Shown here in pieces: positions 23,179-33,000 of a stretch of DNA of 64,000 nt (positions are counted from its first letter, which is position 1; every line of letters starts with the position of its first letter). The position numbers and the translations under genes were made by a program. The DNA comes from Chitinophagaceae bacterium DXS (GTDB lineage: Bacteria; Bacteroidota; Bacteroidia; Chitinophagales; Chitinophagaceae), in the NCBI GenBank assembly GCA_030345135.1, contig CP128386.1, positions 1,136,521 to 1,200,520 of the forward strand, written 5' to 3'. Below the pieces are notes generated by a model that saw only the letters and a program-made list of their open reading frames with translations, was not told the DNA's origin and did not search any database.

Positions 23179-23512
23179 ATAGCAACGTTTTTTATGCCTA
23201 CTCTTGTTCCGTTTTCGGCTTTCCGGTGCTTACTTGTTTTTTTAAAGTCGTGTTTCTGCGATTAAACGACTATTATTCAGCAGGGAAATTGAAAAGACCT
23301 GGCAGCTAATCCTTCGTGCATAAAACAATAGCGGTTTTTGTTAAATGAGTGCATCATTTTTTTGCCGTCTATGCAACAAAGTATTTGCTTATGCATTGGG
23401 GGTACTTACAAAATATTATTGAAGGTTGACAACTATCTACCGGCAGCAGGAGAGACTACAAAGTTTGAAAATGCCCGTGAAAGTTGCAAGTAGAAAATGT
23501 GAAAATTAGGGC
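23179..23512. other. Gap between S53 peptidase and oxidoreductase genes
   Basis: About 330 bp upstream of the minus-strand S53 gene. It should contain that gene's promoter, but I see no clear TAnnTTTG match on the minus strand, no repeats of the heptamer type and no open frame worth calling. Confidence 0.4.
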
Positions 23513-23542
23513 ATAAAAAAAGACCGGAAAAATTCCGGCCTT
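23513..23542 (-). terminator. Terminator of the oxidoreductase operon
   Basis: On the minus strand AAGGCCGGAA, short loop, TTCCGGTCTT (one A-C mismatch) is followed by a run of T (plus-strand A run 23514-23521). It lies 22 bp after the stop of the Gfo/Idh/MocA gene. Confidence 0.8.
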
Positions 23543-23563
23543 CCTGAATATTGATTGTTTCTG

Positions 23564-24886
23564 TTAAACATATTTGGTAACACCTGGTTTTGCAACGGCG
23601 TAGTAGCCTTCTGCATCAGGGGTAACGGGAGGAACAGTATCCCATGTATAAGTTTTAGGATGAAGATCAAGACCGCTATTGATAGCTTTGTCCCATTCAA
23701 TAATCTGTCCGCTATAAGTTGCCATTCTACCCAGAATTGATGTCATAGAGCTTTTGGCGCCGTTTTCAGCCTGGTCAAATTTGTATTCACCTTTGGCAAT
23801 TGCTTCAAACAGTTCATCATGCTCTGTCTGGTATGGGTTATTTTCAGCTTTTCTATCGTACTGGTATAACACTTTTCCTTTATGATCAACAATGTTAGCA
23901 GCACCTGTTTGGATCTTTCCTTTGGTACCTACAAACAGCTCATCCACTTTGCTCATAGTACCAGGAATGTGACGGCACTGGCTGTTCAGAATAAATCCAT
24001 CAGCATAATGGAACTCAACATAGTGGTGGTCGAAGATTTCGCCGTACTCTTTACCGGTACGTACCTGTCTTCCGCCCATACCTTGCGCCTTGATTGGATA
24101 GCTTCCTTTAAACCAGTTAATAACGTCAAGATTGTGAATATGTTGTTCAGTGATATGATCACCACACAACCAAACGAAATAGTACCAGTTACGCATTTGG
24201 TATTCCATTTCAGTTTGACCCGGTTTGCGCGGACGAACCCAAACGCCATCGTTATTCCACCACGCCTGTGCAGATGTCATTTCACCGATCAGGTCTTTAC
24301 GTTTGATCAGTTCGCGGTATGAATTCTGGAAATGGCGTTGCAATCCAACTACCACATTCAGTTTCTTTTGTTTGGCAGTCTGTGCCGCAGCTAAAACCCT
24401 TTGTACACCTGCAGGATCAGTAGCCACAGGTTTTTCCATGAAGATGTGCTTGTTTTGTTTTACAGCTTCTTCAAAATGGATGGGGCGGAAGCCGGGAGGT
24501 GTAGCCAGGATAACTACATCGGCTAACGCTATGGCCTTTTGGTAGGCATCAAAGCCTACAAATTTGCGGTCCTCAGGAACGTCAATACGGCTGGCGTCAA
24601 TTTCGCCATTGGTAGTAAGTTCTTTGTATGCACCGTCAAGCCTGTCCCTGAAAGCATCAGCCATGGCAACAAGCTTTATGTTCTGTTTGGTAAGCAGAGC
24701 CTGGCTTGCAGCGCCGGTTCCGCGGCCGCCACAGCCAATTAGCGCGATTTTTATTACATCGCTGGAGCCGGAAAAGTAATTGGCTCTTGTGAGAAAAGGA
24801 GCAGCCATCAAGCCGCCTGCGATAAGTGATGTTTGCTTCACAAAGTTGCGGCGTGAAGTTTGGTTGTTGTTTGCATCGTTAGTCAT
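23564..24886 (-). CDS. Tat-exported Gfo/Idh/MocA family oxidoreductase
   Basis: 440 residues. The N-terminus SRRNFVKQTSLIAGGLMAAPF is a twin-arginine signal, so the folded NAD(P)-bound enzyme is exported. A Rossmann domain follows (ALIGCGGRGTG), with MEKPVATDP containing the family's catalytic Lys, and then the alpha/beta C-terminal domain with GDHITEQHIHNLDVINW. Members oxidise or hydrolyse glycosides of sugars through 3-keto intermediates. It overlaps no gene but lies 24 bp from the SUMF1 gene and forms a unit with it. Confidence 0.9.
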   Translation of the reverse strand: MTNDANNNQTSRRNFVKQTSLIAGGLMAAPFLTRANYFSGSSDVIKIALIGCGGRGTGAASQALLTKQNIKLVAMADAFRDRLDGAYKELTTNGEIDASRIDVPEDRKFVGFDAYQKAIALADVVILATPPGFRPIHFEEAVKQNKHIFMEKPVATDPAGVQRVLAAAQTAKQKKLNVVVGLQRHFQNSYRELIKRKDLIGEMTSAQAWWNNDGVWVRPRKPGQTEMEYQMRNWYYFVWLCGDHITEQHIHNLDVINWFKGSYPIKAQGMGGRQVRTGKEYGEIFDHHYVEFHYADGFILNSQCRHIPGTMSKVDELFVGTKGKIQTGAANIVDHKGKVLYQYDRKAENNPYQTEHDELFEAIAKGEYKFDQAENGAKSSMTSILGRMATYSGQIIEWDKAINSGLDLHPKTYTWDTVPPVTPDAEGYYAVAKPGVTKYV

Positions 24887-24910
24887 ACAAAATTTTGTTT
24901 TAAAGTGGTT

Positions 24911-25864
24911 TTATTTTGTACCGAGATATTTATTGAAAAAAGCGTTTATTTCATCTGCCGAGGGCTGCTGTAAAGGGCGAACCAACCTGAATCCAACCTG
25001 CATGCCGTCTGTCAGCCACCATTTGCTTTTGGGCATCTGTGGGTCTCTTTTGTTCCATGAAGCTAGCGATTTATCACGAGCTGCGCATCTTAAAGCAGAT
25101 GCATTATCCATGTAACCGCCGCCTCTTACTGACTTTGGATATTTGCTTGCGGGTGGAATAACAGGATTATTTGCGGTGGCGCCTATTGTTGTAAAATAAT
25201 TTGCATCATATTGATCAAGCGTCCATTCAGCAACGTTGCCGAGCATATCGTATAATCCCCATGCATTGGGCTTCTTTTGCCCAACCTGGTGATATTTATT
25301 TCCACTGTTTGATGCGAACCAGGCGTATTCTTTCAATTTAGAACTGTCATCTCCAAAATAATAAGCTGTTGGTTTACCTGCGCGGCTGGCATATTCCCAT
25401 TCAGCTTCGCTTGGTAAACGGTAGAACTGACCGGTTTTCTTGTACAGCCATCTGCAATACATTAAAGCTGTCATATGAGACATGCTATTTACGGGATATC
25501 CGCCAACCTTACCCATTCCCCAGCTTAGATCTATATATTGTGGTGTTGGTCTTGTTACTGCATCAACCTCTGAGTTTACGCTGGTATTCTGATCATTAAA
25601 GAAAAGGAGAAACTCATCATAAGTAACTTCATGCTCGCCCATCCAGAACGCGGCAATTGAAACACTTTTTTGGGGTCCTTCATCGGGTTTATGAAGTTTG
25701 TCTTTATCACTGCTTCCCATTGTGAATGAACCACCCTGAATAGGAACCATTTTAAATTTTACTGAAGAACCCGGAATAGTTGTCTGATAAGCGGTAAAAT
25801 CTTTGTTTTGAGCGTTAATAACTGAAAATAATAGTAATCCCTGTAAAAGAAGTAAACATTTCAT
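24911..25864 (-). CDS. Exported SUMF1/formylglycine-generating-enzyme domain protein
   Basis: 317 residues from the ATG that gives the signal peptide MKCLLLLQGLLLFSVINAQ; an earlier in-frame start lies 15 bp upstream. The FGE-sulfatase fold is clear: GGSFTMGSSDKD, VTYDEF, PVNSMSHMTALMYCRWL, RLPSEAEWEYASRAG, YDMLGNVAEWTLDQYD, RGGGYMDN and VGFRLVR. Only one Cys is found in the active-site region (ALRCAARD), so true formylglycine formation is doubtful. No sulfatase gene is near. It is the first gene of the minus-strand pair with the oxidoreductase. Confidence 0.85.
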   Translation of the reverse strand: MKCLLLLQGLLLFSVINAQNKDFTAYQTTIPGSSVKFKMVPIQGGSFTMGSSDKDKLHKPDEGPQKSVSIAAFWMGEHEVTYDEFLLFFNDQNTSVNSEVDAVTRPTPQYIDLSWGMGKVGGYPVNSMSHMTALMYCRWLYKKTGQFYRLPSEAEWEYASRAGKPTAYYFGDDSSKLKEYAWFASNSGNKYHQVGQKKPNAWGLYDMLGNVAEWTLDQYDANYFTTIGATANNPVIPPASKYPKSVRGGGYMDNASALRCAARDKSLASWNKRDPQMPKSKWWLTDGMQVGFRLVRPLQQPSADEINAFFNKYLGTK

Positions 25865-25995
25865 GATGGTATAGTGCAATAATGAGGGCTAAATATATTC
25901 AACATTCGGTTTTAAACCGCGCCCGGCTAATAATTTTTTGCTAGTGTGAAGCGTTTGTGCTTAAATTTAAACCTCAATTATACAATTATTAATCT

Positions 25996-26919
25996 ATGCA
26001 ACGTAGAAAATTTGTGCACCAATCACTGCTTGCGGGTGCCTCTGTTTTTGCTGCCTCTGCCGTTAAAGCTGCCAACGATGAAAAAGATCTGTCAGTTAAT
26101 GCTGACAAGCCTTTTAACCTCAATTACGCTATTCATGATGGAATGTTTAAAAATAATGGCGGCAAAGATTTTGTCGATCAGATAAAATACGCTTACGATT
26201 TGGGATTCAGATCAATTGAAGATAATGGCATGACCGGCCGCTCAGTTGAAGACCAGAAAAAAATAGGTGATACACTGACAAAACTCGGTATGACGATGGG
26301 CGTTTTCGTAGTAGATAAAGGTGGCAACTCTGCAAATTCACTTTCTACCGGTAAAGCCGAATACCTGGAAATATTTTTGAAAGGATGCCGCCAGGCCGTT
26401 GAAGTTGCCAAACGTGTAAATGCAAAATGGGTAACTGTTGTTCCGGGAAATTTTGAAAGGCATTTGCCGATTGGGATCCAAACCGCGAATGTTGTTGATG
26501 CCTTACGCAAAGGCGCAGCCATTCTTGAGCCAAATAATATTGTGATGGTGCTGGAACCGCTGAGTGACTCGCCTGATCTGTTCTTACAGACATCTGATCA
26601 GACGTACGAAATATGTAAAGCTGTAAACAGCCCGTCCTGCAAAATATTGTTCGACATGTACCACATGCAAAAAAATGAGGGAAACATGATCCACAATATT
26701 GATCTCTGCTGGGATGAAATAGCTTATTTCCAGATAGGTGACAACCCCGGAAGAAATGAACCAACAACTGGTGAGGTTAACTACAAAAATATTTTCAAAC
26801 ACATCTACAATAAAGGTTACAAAGGCGTTCTCGGTATGGAACACGGCAATTCTCAACCGGGTAAAGAAGGTGAGATGGCATTGCTGAAAGCTTACCGCGA
26901 CAGTGATAGCTTTATGTAG
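25996..26919 (+). CDS. Exported sugar phosphate isomerase/epimerase (TIM barrel)
   Basis: 307 residues in the xylose-isomerase-like TIM barrel family. It begins MQRRKFVHQSLLAGASVFAASA, a Tat-like signal with RR. Barrel features include the ligand residues in VMVLEPLSDSP, ILFDMYHMQKNEGN and GDNPGRNEPTTGEVNY, as in hydroxypyruvate-isomerase-like proteins. It is divergent from the SUMF1 and oxidoreductase genes (131 bp), and such isomerases often work with Gfo/Idh/MocA enzymes on 3-keto sugars. Joint action here is inferred. Confidence 0.85.
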   Translation: MQRRKFVHQSLLAGASVFAASAVKAANDEKDLSVNADKPFNLNYAIHDGMFKNNGGKDFVDQIKYAYDLGFRSIEDNGMTGRSVEDQKKIGDTLTKLGMTMGVFVVDKGGNSANSLSTGKAEYLEIFLKGCRQAVEVAKRVNAKWVTVVPGNFERHLPIGIQTANVVDALRKGAAILEPNNIVMVLEPLSDSPDLFLQTSDQTYEICKAVNSPSCKILFDMYHMQKNEGNMIHNIDLCWDEIAYFQIGDNPGRNEPTTGEVNYKNIFKHIYNKGYKGVLGMEHGNSQPGKEGEMALLKAYRDSDSFM

Positions 26920-26955
26920 CTGTGAGCTATCAGCTCTTAGCTCTTAGCCGTTAGC
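26917..26955. repeat. AGCTATC heptamer array
   Basis: AGCTGTG, AGCTATC, AGCTCTT, AGCTCTT, AGCCGTT, AGCTGC, beginning with the last base pairs of the isomerase stop codon (TAG at 26917-26919). Confidence 0.75.
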
Positions 26956-26970
26956 TGCAAATTTTTTAAG

Positions 26971-27001
26971 GCCGTTCACATTTTTGTGAGCGGTTTTTTT
27001 T
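26971..27001 (+). terminator. Intrinsic terminator after the isomerase gene
   Basis: CCGTTCAC and GTGAGCGG pair (one G-T) around ATTTTT, followed by eight or more T residues. Confidence 0.85.
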
Positions 27002-27384
27002 GAGGTATCAGGTTTCAGGTGTCAGGTATCAGGTAGCACAAAGTGTGAAGCATAAGGTATAAGGTGTAAAATATAAGGTATAAGGATTAAGGTATAAGGA
27101 TTAAGGTATAAGGATTAAGGTATAAGGCGTAAGTTAAGAGTGCTTAGGTTTAAGAGCCAGGTAAGGCTGTGTCAGGCAACTATAATTTTTAATTTAGCTA
27201 TAGCTGTGCTCTAAAGTTGATTGCACCCAATTAGCCTGCTGCACCGAAAGAAATCAGAGATGAAAAAATCCGACATCAGACATTCGCATATTTCCCATCC
27301 GCACATTTGCACATCTACACATTTGCACATTCGCACATTTTTCCATCCGCCATTTTCCCCGCCTGACTGACGCAGTCGGGCAGG
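27002..27384. repeat. Five adjoining short-period arrays and a palindromic module
   Basis: In order: CAGGTAT, CAGGTTT, CAGGTGT units (27007-27035, 7 bp); AAGGTAT, AAGGATT, AAGGTAT units (27049-27135, 7 bp); GACATCAGACAT words (27270-27284); GCACATTT, GCACATCT, ACACATTT, GCACATTC units (27300-27340, 8 bp); and a 24-bp module GCCTGACTGACG...GTCGGGCAGG (27361-27384). No gene is present in 26920-27535. Confidence 0.75.
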
Positions 27385-27497
27385 AATTCTCCACTTTCAA
27401 TTTTCAATTATATCAATCCTTAAATCCACCAATCCCCTAAATCCCGGTCCAGAAAAAAATCCCAATCAAAAAAAATCTTTCCAATCTTAGCGTTTGA

Positions 27498-27533
27498 CTA
27501 AAAAAATTAGTATTTTGCAGCTAAATCACTTAG
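27498..27533 (+). promoter_or_regulatory. Tandem palindromic operator candidate for the XRE-S24 gene
   Basis: Two identical-format palindromes, CTAA-AAAAA-TTAG (27498-27510) and CTAA-ATCAC-TTAG (27521-27533), start 23 bp apart, about two helical turns, and end 2 bp before the ATG. A -7-like TATTTTGC lies between them. This is the expected layout for autorepression by the downstream HTH protein. The pattern is seen; binding is inferred. Confidence 0.5.
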
Positions 27534-27535
27534 TT

Positions 27536-28291
27536 ATGAGTTATGCCGGAAAAAATCTTCGTTATCTGCGCAAACTTCGCGGCTGGACACAAGAAGAATT
27601 TGCGAACAAACTTAAAATTAAACGTTCGCTGGTAGGTGCTTATGAAGAAGAGCGGGCTGAGCCACGCCTTGATGTGCTTGAAAATATCTGCAGCATTTTT
27701 AAGTTGAGCCTGGATGACTTGCTGTTGAAAGATGTTACAGCGCAAAAAAGCGGAGGCAGCTACTTAGATAAAAGAAGGCAGTTAAAAATGAGCTCTGACA
27801 GCCAGGTGATCCATTTTGTTCCTGTTAAGGCTGCAGCCGGCTATCTGGCAGGTTATGCAGATCCTGAGTTTGTGGACGAGCTGAATACTTTTACTTTACC
27901 AATGCTGGCGCCGGGCCATTACCGCGCGTTTGAAATTGTCGGCGATAGTATGTTGCCAACACCCAGCGGCAGTGTTATTGTAGGAGAGAAGGTGGAAGAT
28001 GTGGAAGACTTGAAGACAAACAATACCTATATAGTTATATCCAAAAACGAAGGCATTGTTTATAAAAGAGTGGTCCGCAACAACAAAGTAAAGACCCGTG
28101 TAACACTGGTTAGCGATAACCCGCAGTTTGAGCCGTACCAGGTTAGCGTAGAGGACATTCTGGAAGTATGGAAAGCACAAATGGTTATTACCAAAGCCAA
28201 TACTGTTCAACGCTGGGATGTGAATCACCTTGCTTCTTTGGTAACAGATTTGCAGGACCAGGTGAGTAGTTTGAAGAAGAAAATGAACTAG
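27536..28291 (+). CDS. XRE-family regulator with S24 (LexA/CI-type) peptidase domain
   Basis: 252 residues from ATG 27536 (an in-frame TTG at 27494 lies inside the operator and is disfavoured). An N-terminal helix-turn-helix (about 5-60, LRYLRKLRGWTQEEFANKL) is joined to a C-terminal S24 domain with the Ser138 (GDSMLP) and Lys177 (VYKRV) dyad. AAAGYLAG upstream of the dyad could serve as a self-cleavage site. A coiled tail ends the protein (LVTDLQDQVSSLKKKMN). Probably a stress- or self-regulated repressor. No phage genes flank it. Confidence 0.85.
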   Translation: MSYAGKNLRYLRKLRGWTQEEFANKLKIKRSLVGAYEEERAEPRLDVLENICSIFKLSLDDLLLKDVTAQKSGGSYLDKRRQLKMSSDSQVIHFVPVKAAAGYLAGYADPEFVDELNTFTLPMLAPGHYRAFEIVGDSMLPTPSGSVIVGEKVEDVEDLKTNNTYIVISKNEGIVYKRVVRNNKVKTRVTLVSDNPQFEPYQVSVEDILEVWKAQMVITKANTVQRWDVNHLASLVTDLQDQVSSLKKKMN

Positions 28292-28294
28292 GAG

Positions 28295-28456
28295 GCAATT
28301 CAAAATTCAAAAGTAAAAATTCAAAAATAGTTTCGACTATAAATGAAACTATGTTTCACTTGAATATTTGAGTTGACGATTGGCAGGTAAAAAACTAAAG
28401 CTCTTGCAAATGGTCATCGTTTTGACTTTTGACTTTTGACTTTTGACTTTTGACTT
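28295..28456. repeat. AATTCAAAA words and TTTTGAC heptamer array
   Basis: Degenerate CAATTCAAAATTCAAAAG stretch at 28298-28329 and a clean TTTTGAC, TTTTGAC, TTTTGAC, TTTTGAC, TTTTGAC array at 28420-28454 (7-bp period), between convergent genes. Confidence 0.75.
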
Positions 28457-28518
28457 CGCCGACCATCACGCGATTACTTTTAACTATTTTGGCTTTTTCA
28501 TTGGGGGTTATAAATTAA

Positions 28519-28544
28519 GAAAGGGTTGCAATTGCAACCCTTTC
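28519..28544. terminator. 26-bp perfect palindrome between convergent genes
   Basis: GAAAGGGTTGCAA followed directly by its reverse complement TTGCAACCCTTTC, without a spacer. Placed between the stop codons of the S24 regulator and the SusD gene, it most likely works as a bidirectional terminator, though the T-tract is short on both sides. Confidence 0.6.
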
Positions 28545-28577
28545 CATTTGACCTATCTAAGCAAACATGAGAACATC

Positions 28578-30005
28578 TTAATACTTATCCCAGAAAAGTT
28601 TGGTTTCAACATCGTCGCCACCAATTTTAGACGCAGCGCTTGTGTAGTTTTTACCATTTAACTGTTGCTCGTTACTTGGGTAAGTAAGCCTGGTAGGGAA
28701 GCCTGATATAGCAGCCACAGGAGGCGTTAATTTAGGATAATCCATTCTTCTCAATTCAGTCCATCCTTCATACGGGCGGTTGTACATTGCCAGCCATTTT
28801 TGGAAGCCGATTTTTTCTTTCCAGTCACCTTTTGCAGTTGCATAAGCAACATCAGTTCTTGCTAAATAAGCGTTAGCATCAGCTTCAGTTCCACCCCAGC
28901 CAATGATTGACGCCTTTATTGCGTTATTGTAATGAGATTCTGCAGTACCTGATACATTATATCCACGTTCTTTGGCTTCTGCACGGTAGAATTCTGTTTC
29001 TACATAATCCATAAATACCTCTGGTGCAGTAGCGGCAGAAACTTTATCACTTGGTTTTGACATGTCAGAGAAGGTATTAACTTTCCCAACAACACCACCT
29101 TTATATAATCCATCATTGTTAACACCAAAGTAATTCGCCTTTCTTGGATCACTCATAGAAATAAGAAGGTTCATTAGATCTTCTGATGCAACATAGTCCG
29201 GACGTCCGCCTAAAACTATATCAGCATACAGTGGATTTGTATTGGGAGTGCTACCCTGGTAAGTCACCTTTGCATCATCTGCAGAAGAAGACAGCGCCGC
29301 TGCATCTGAAGCTTCAACATTTGCCTTAGCTGTGTTGCCATCACTATCAGCCAGAAGCATACCCATTTTCATGCGCAGCGAGTTGGCGAATTTTTTCCAG
29401 CTGCTAACATTTCCTTTGTATAACAAATCTTCAGAAGATGTAAATGCTACACCGGCTGTGTTTAGTTTGGTCATATCATCAGCAACCCTTTTCAATAGAT
29501 CTGCATAAACGGTTTGTGCATCATCATACACAGGGAAAAGATTGCTTGGGTTAAGCGCCTCTGTATAGGGGATATCACCAAAAGTATTTACAAGTATATC
29601 AAATGTATAAACCTGCATCAGATCGATAATAGCCAGCTTGTTGGCTTTAACAATCGGATCTAAAGTGTTGTCAGCTGTAATAAGCCTTGCAGATTCGTTC
29701 AGATCAGCCAAAACATCCTTGTACATGATTGTCCACCATGTTTGAGGAATATTACGTGTTGCAAAATCGTACTGAGCCTCGTCCTGGTAAACGGCCATTG
29801 CCCAATGCTTTACTGTAAACCTGAAAACGTTGGTGTTAACGCTCGCTGAAGCCAATGCATCAGACAGGTTTCTTGTTGCATTAGAAAACAAAGTTGGCGC
29901 AGGAACGTTGGCAGGCCTTTTTGTTTCATCGTTGAAGTGCGATATATTCTTTGTGCAGCTCACAAAGAATAAACCCGATGTTATTATAAAGAGTAATTTT
30001 TTCAT
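28578..30005 (-). CDS. SusD/RagB-like outer membrane lipoprotein
   Basis: 475 residues with a lipoprotein signal ending at Cys17 (FFVSCTK). The sequence fits the SusD-like group 2 pattern: helical TPR-like segments (ALASASVNTNVFRFTVKHWAM, DIPYTEALNP, VYADLLKRVADDMTKL), LVYKGNVSSWKKFANSLRMKMGM-like ligand platform, and a C-terminal MYNRPYEGWTELRRMDYP. SusD proteins cap the SusC barrel on the cell surface and bind the oligosaccharide or peptide substrate. It lies 10 bp after its SusC partner and is the last gene of that operon. Confidence 0.92.
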   Translation of the reverse strand: MKKLLFIITSGLFFVSCTKNISHFNDETKRPANVPAPTLFSNATRNLSDALASASVNTNVFRFTVKHWAMAVYQDEAQYDFATRNIPQTWWTIMYKDVLADLNESARLITADNTLDPIVKANKLAIIDLMQVYTFDILVNTFGDIPYTEALNPSNLFPVYDDAQTVYADLLKRVADDMTKLNTAGVAFTSSEDLLYKGNVSSWKKFANSLRMKMGMLLADSDGNTAKANVEASDAAALSSSADDAKVTYQGSTPNTNPLYADIVLGGRPDYVASEDLMNLLISMSDPRKANYFGVNNDGLYKGGVVGKVNTFSDMSKPSDKVSAATAPEVFMDYVETEFYRAEAKERGYNVSGTAESHYNNAIKASIIGWGGTEADANAYLARTDVAYATAKGDWKEKIGFQKWLAMYNRPYEGWTELRRMDYPKLTPPVAAISGFPTRLTYPSNEQQLNGKNYTSAASKIGGDDVETKLFWDKY

Positions 30006-30015
30006 GTTGTTTTTT

Positions 30016-33000
30016 TTAGAACTTAACTTTTAAGTTTACACCAATAGATCTTGTAGTTGGGTAAGCGCCACTTTGAACACCCTGAATGTTACCTGCAGTA
30101 AGGTTTTCTTCAGGATCTGCATAAGGCAGGTTTTTGTAAATCAGCCACAAGTTTCTGCCTACCAGTGAAAAATCTGCGCCTTTGATAAATCTTATGTTGT
30201 TAAACATTTTTTGAGGGAAAGTATAAGTAATAGTAGTCTCTCTCAGCTTTACATAACTTGCATCGTACGCATAACCTGCACGTGGCATTGCTGGGGAGTT
30301 GGCATCTATTACAACTCGTTGTGTATTTACTTTTCCATCAGCAGTAACGCCATCCAGAATTCTGCCACCGCCATCTGCCAGGCTGTTTCTTACTGGTTTG
30401 CCCAGATCATTCAAGCCTGCGCTTTCAGGATAAATACCTGTGTAGTTGGTACCATAAAACATGTCTAATGACCATACTGTACCGCCACTGCGTGTATCTA
30501 TCAAAAAGCCCAGGGTTACGTTTTTGTATTTGAAGCTGTTGTAAACACCACCGATCCAATTAGGGTTGTAGTTACCCAATACATTGGTTGTTGTAGTGGT
30601 TGTAGCATAATAGCCATTATCCTTAACAAGTTTGGGGCTTGATCCGTCCCATGCTTTAGTTTTTGTTGGATCTTTAGGATCTATCATCATCCATGTGTTG
30701 CCCTGAATTGTTCCATAAGGCTGACCTTTAGTAGCGTTTACGGTAATCCCAGCCTGGAAAGAACCTAGCAAAAGGTTTTCGCTCTTGTCATACAATTCAA
30801 CTACTTTATTTCTGTTCATGCTCCAGTTTACATTAACATTCCAAACGAAGTCTTTTGTTTTAACCGGAGTGCCATAAACTGATAATTCAACACCTTTGTT
30901 TGCTACTGTACCGGCATTTACATACTTGGTTGAAAAACCGGTAGCTGTAGATGTTGCAGCCGGAATAATCTGGTTGATCGTATTTGTCATGTAATAAGTT
31001 GCATCAAAACCAATGCGACTCTTCAAGAATGACATTTCCAAACCAATCTCTTTACTGGATGTTATTTCAGGTTTTAAAGTGCTGTTGTTTTTTGTGTTTG
31101 GTAACGAGAACAGGATTGTGCTTCCAAATGCATTAGGCTGGTCGTATATGTCTTTAATACTTCCCCAGGGCGCACCGTTACCTACTGTAGCGTAGTTGAG
31201 CCTTAATTTACCTGAAGAAAGCCATGTTAAATCCTGTAAATGATGAGAGAACAACCAGCTACCTGAAACACCGTAGTAATTGTATGCGTTGTTATCAGCT
31301 GGTAACGTGGAGAATCTGTCCCTTCTGATAGTTCCGTCAAGTGTTAAGAACTCTTTATATACAAAAGTTGCACCTGCAAAATAACCATCAACAGCTATTG
31401 GCTGATTAGTTTCTACGGGGTTAGGCAATGTACCTTTAGAGTTGGCTATAGAATATAAATCCGGAACAATTAAGCCACCTGAAGTTGTTTGGTAATTGGT
31501 TCTGATATTGTTTCTTCTGATATTGGTACCGGCAACCGCTTTGAAATTCAGGTCCCTTGTCAGTTGCTTGTCAACATTGGCCATCAGGTCATAGTTGGTT
31601 TCGCTGTAATTTTTGTCAAGGCGGCTGTACATGGGTGTGTTTTGGCTACCTACAGCTATACGTTCTTCCTGGAAGTCAGTATAAGTATCAAGTGTTACTC
31701 TTCCCAACAGGTTTAACCAATCGGTGATTTTATAGTTCAATGCTACGTTTCCAAAAACTCTGGATCTGCTATCTTGTTCATAGTTCTTGTAAACGGTCCA
31801 GTAATAGTTGTCGGTGTACGCTGGTACTGTTCCGGCAGCTGTTGACGGATCTTTCCAGTTCCATGTAATGTTTTGGTTGTTTCTAAAATAAGCTGCTTTT
31901 TGTTCCTGGATATCTACGTTAGTCTGGTACCATTGGCGGAAGTTTTGGTTTACGTTTCTACCACTATAGCCGGTGCCATAACGTCCTTTACCATTTATTA
32001 AGGAATAGTTTGCAGCAGCACTAACACTTACTCTGTCGGTAATGTTATAAGATGCACCAAAGTTGATGATGTTCTTTTTGATGCTACTGTTGGGCAACGT
32101 ACCTCTTTCAATATTGTTTGTGTAGCCAAGTTTAAAAAAGCCTTTATCTGAAGCCGTGTTCAAAAAAATGCTGTTGTTGGTAGAAACAGCCGTTTCATAA
32201 AATGTTGACGGATCATTTTTTGCTGCAACCCACGGTGTTGCTTTGTGATAAGTAGGAGAAGATGGATCAAATGCATCCCATTGGTATACCATCAGATTAG
32301 GATCGAACTTGGCACCATAAGAAGCATCTTCTGCAGTTGGTGTAACAAGATCCTTAACGCCGTCTCCATCTACATCAAAATAATAAAAACCATCTTTTTG
32401 ATAAGAATCAGAATAACCAGCGCCATAGCTTTTCTGGTATTTAGGGAAGGTTTTTTTGTCAATTTTGCCAACGATAACGCCAGAGTTAACAATGATGTTT
32501 AATCCTTTCTTACCTTTCTTAGTGGTAATCATTACTACACCATTAGCTGCTCTTGAGCCATATAGCGCTGTAGCTGCGGCGCCTTTTAACACGTTCACAG
32601 ACTCAATGTCATCAGGGTTAATATCTGCAGCGGCATTTCCATAGTCGTAACCGCCGCGCCCTCTTGCCTGATCAGTGTTTCCTTTTGTAGTAGAAGTTTC
32701 GGTGCTGGCAATTGTATTGTCAACGGGTACACCATCAACAACAAATAATGCCTGGTTATTACCTGTAAGCGATTTAACGCCACGCATTACAACGTTAGTA
32801 GAACCACCGATAGAATTGCCTTGCCTGATTTCTAAACCAGATATTTTACCAGATAAAGCACTGGCAAAGTTACTTCCTCTTGTAGCACTTACATCGTCGC
32901 CTTTAATTTGCTGAGCTGCGTAAGGAAGTGAGTTTTTACTTCTTTTAATACCTAACGCTGTTACAACAACTTCTTCAAGTTTAACGTCAGCAGCAGTAAG

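Noticed and set aside
24911..25864. Genuine sulfatase-modifying (formylglycine-generating) enzyme
   Set aside because: Only a single Cys is present in the active-site region and no sulfatase is encoded in the window.
27494..27535. Upstream TTG start adding 14 residues to the S24 regulator
   Set aside because: The extension falls on the twin palindromic operator sites, and the HTH domain starts properly at ATG 27536.
27536..28291. Prophage, because of the CI/LexA-like repressor
   Set aside because: No integrase, terminase, capsid or lysis genes flank it; the neighbours are metabolic and SusC/SusD genes.
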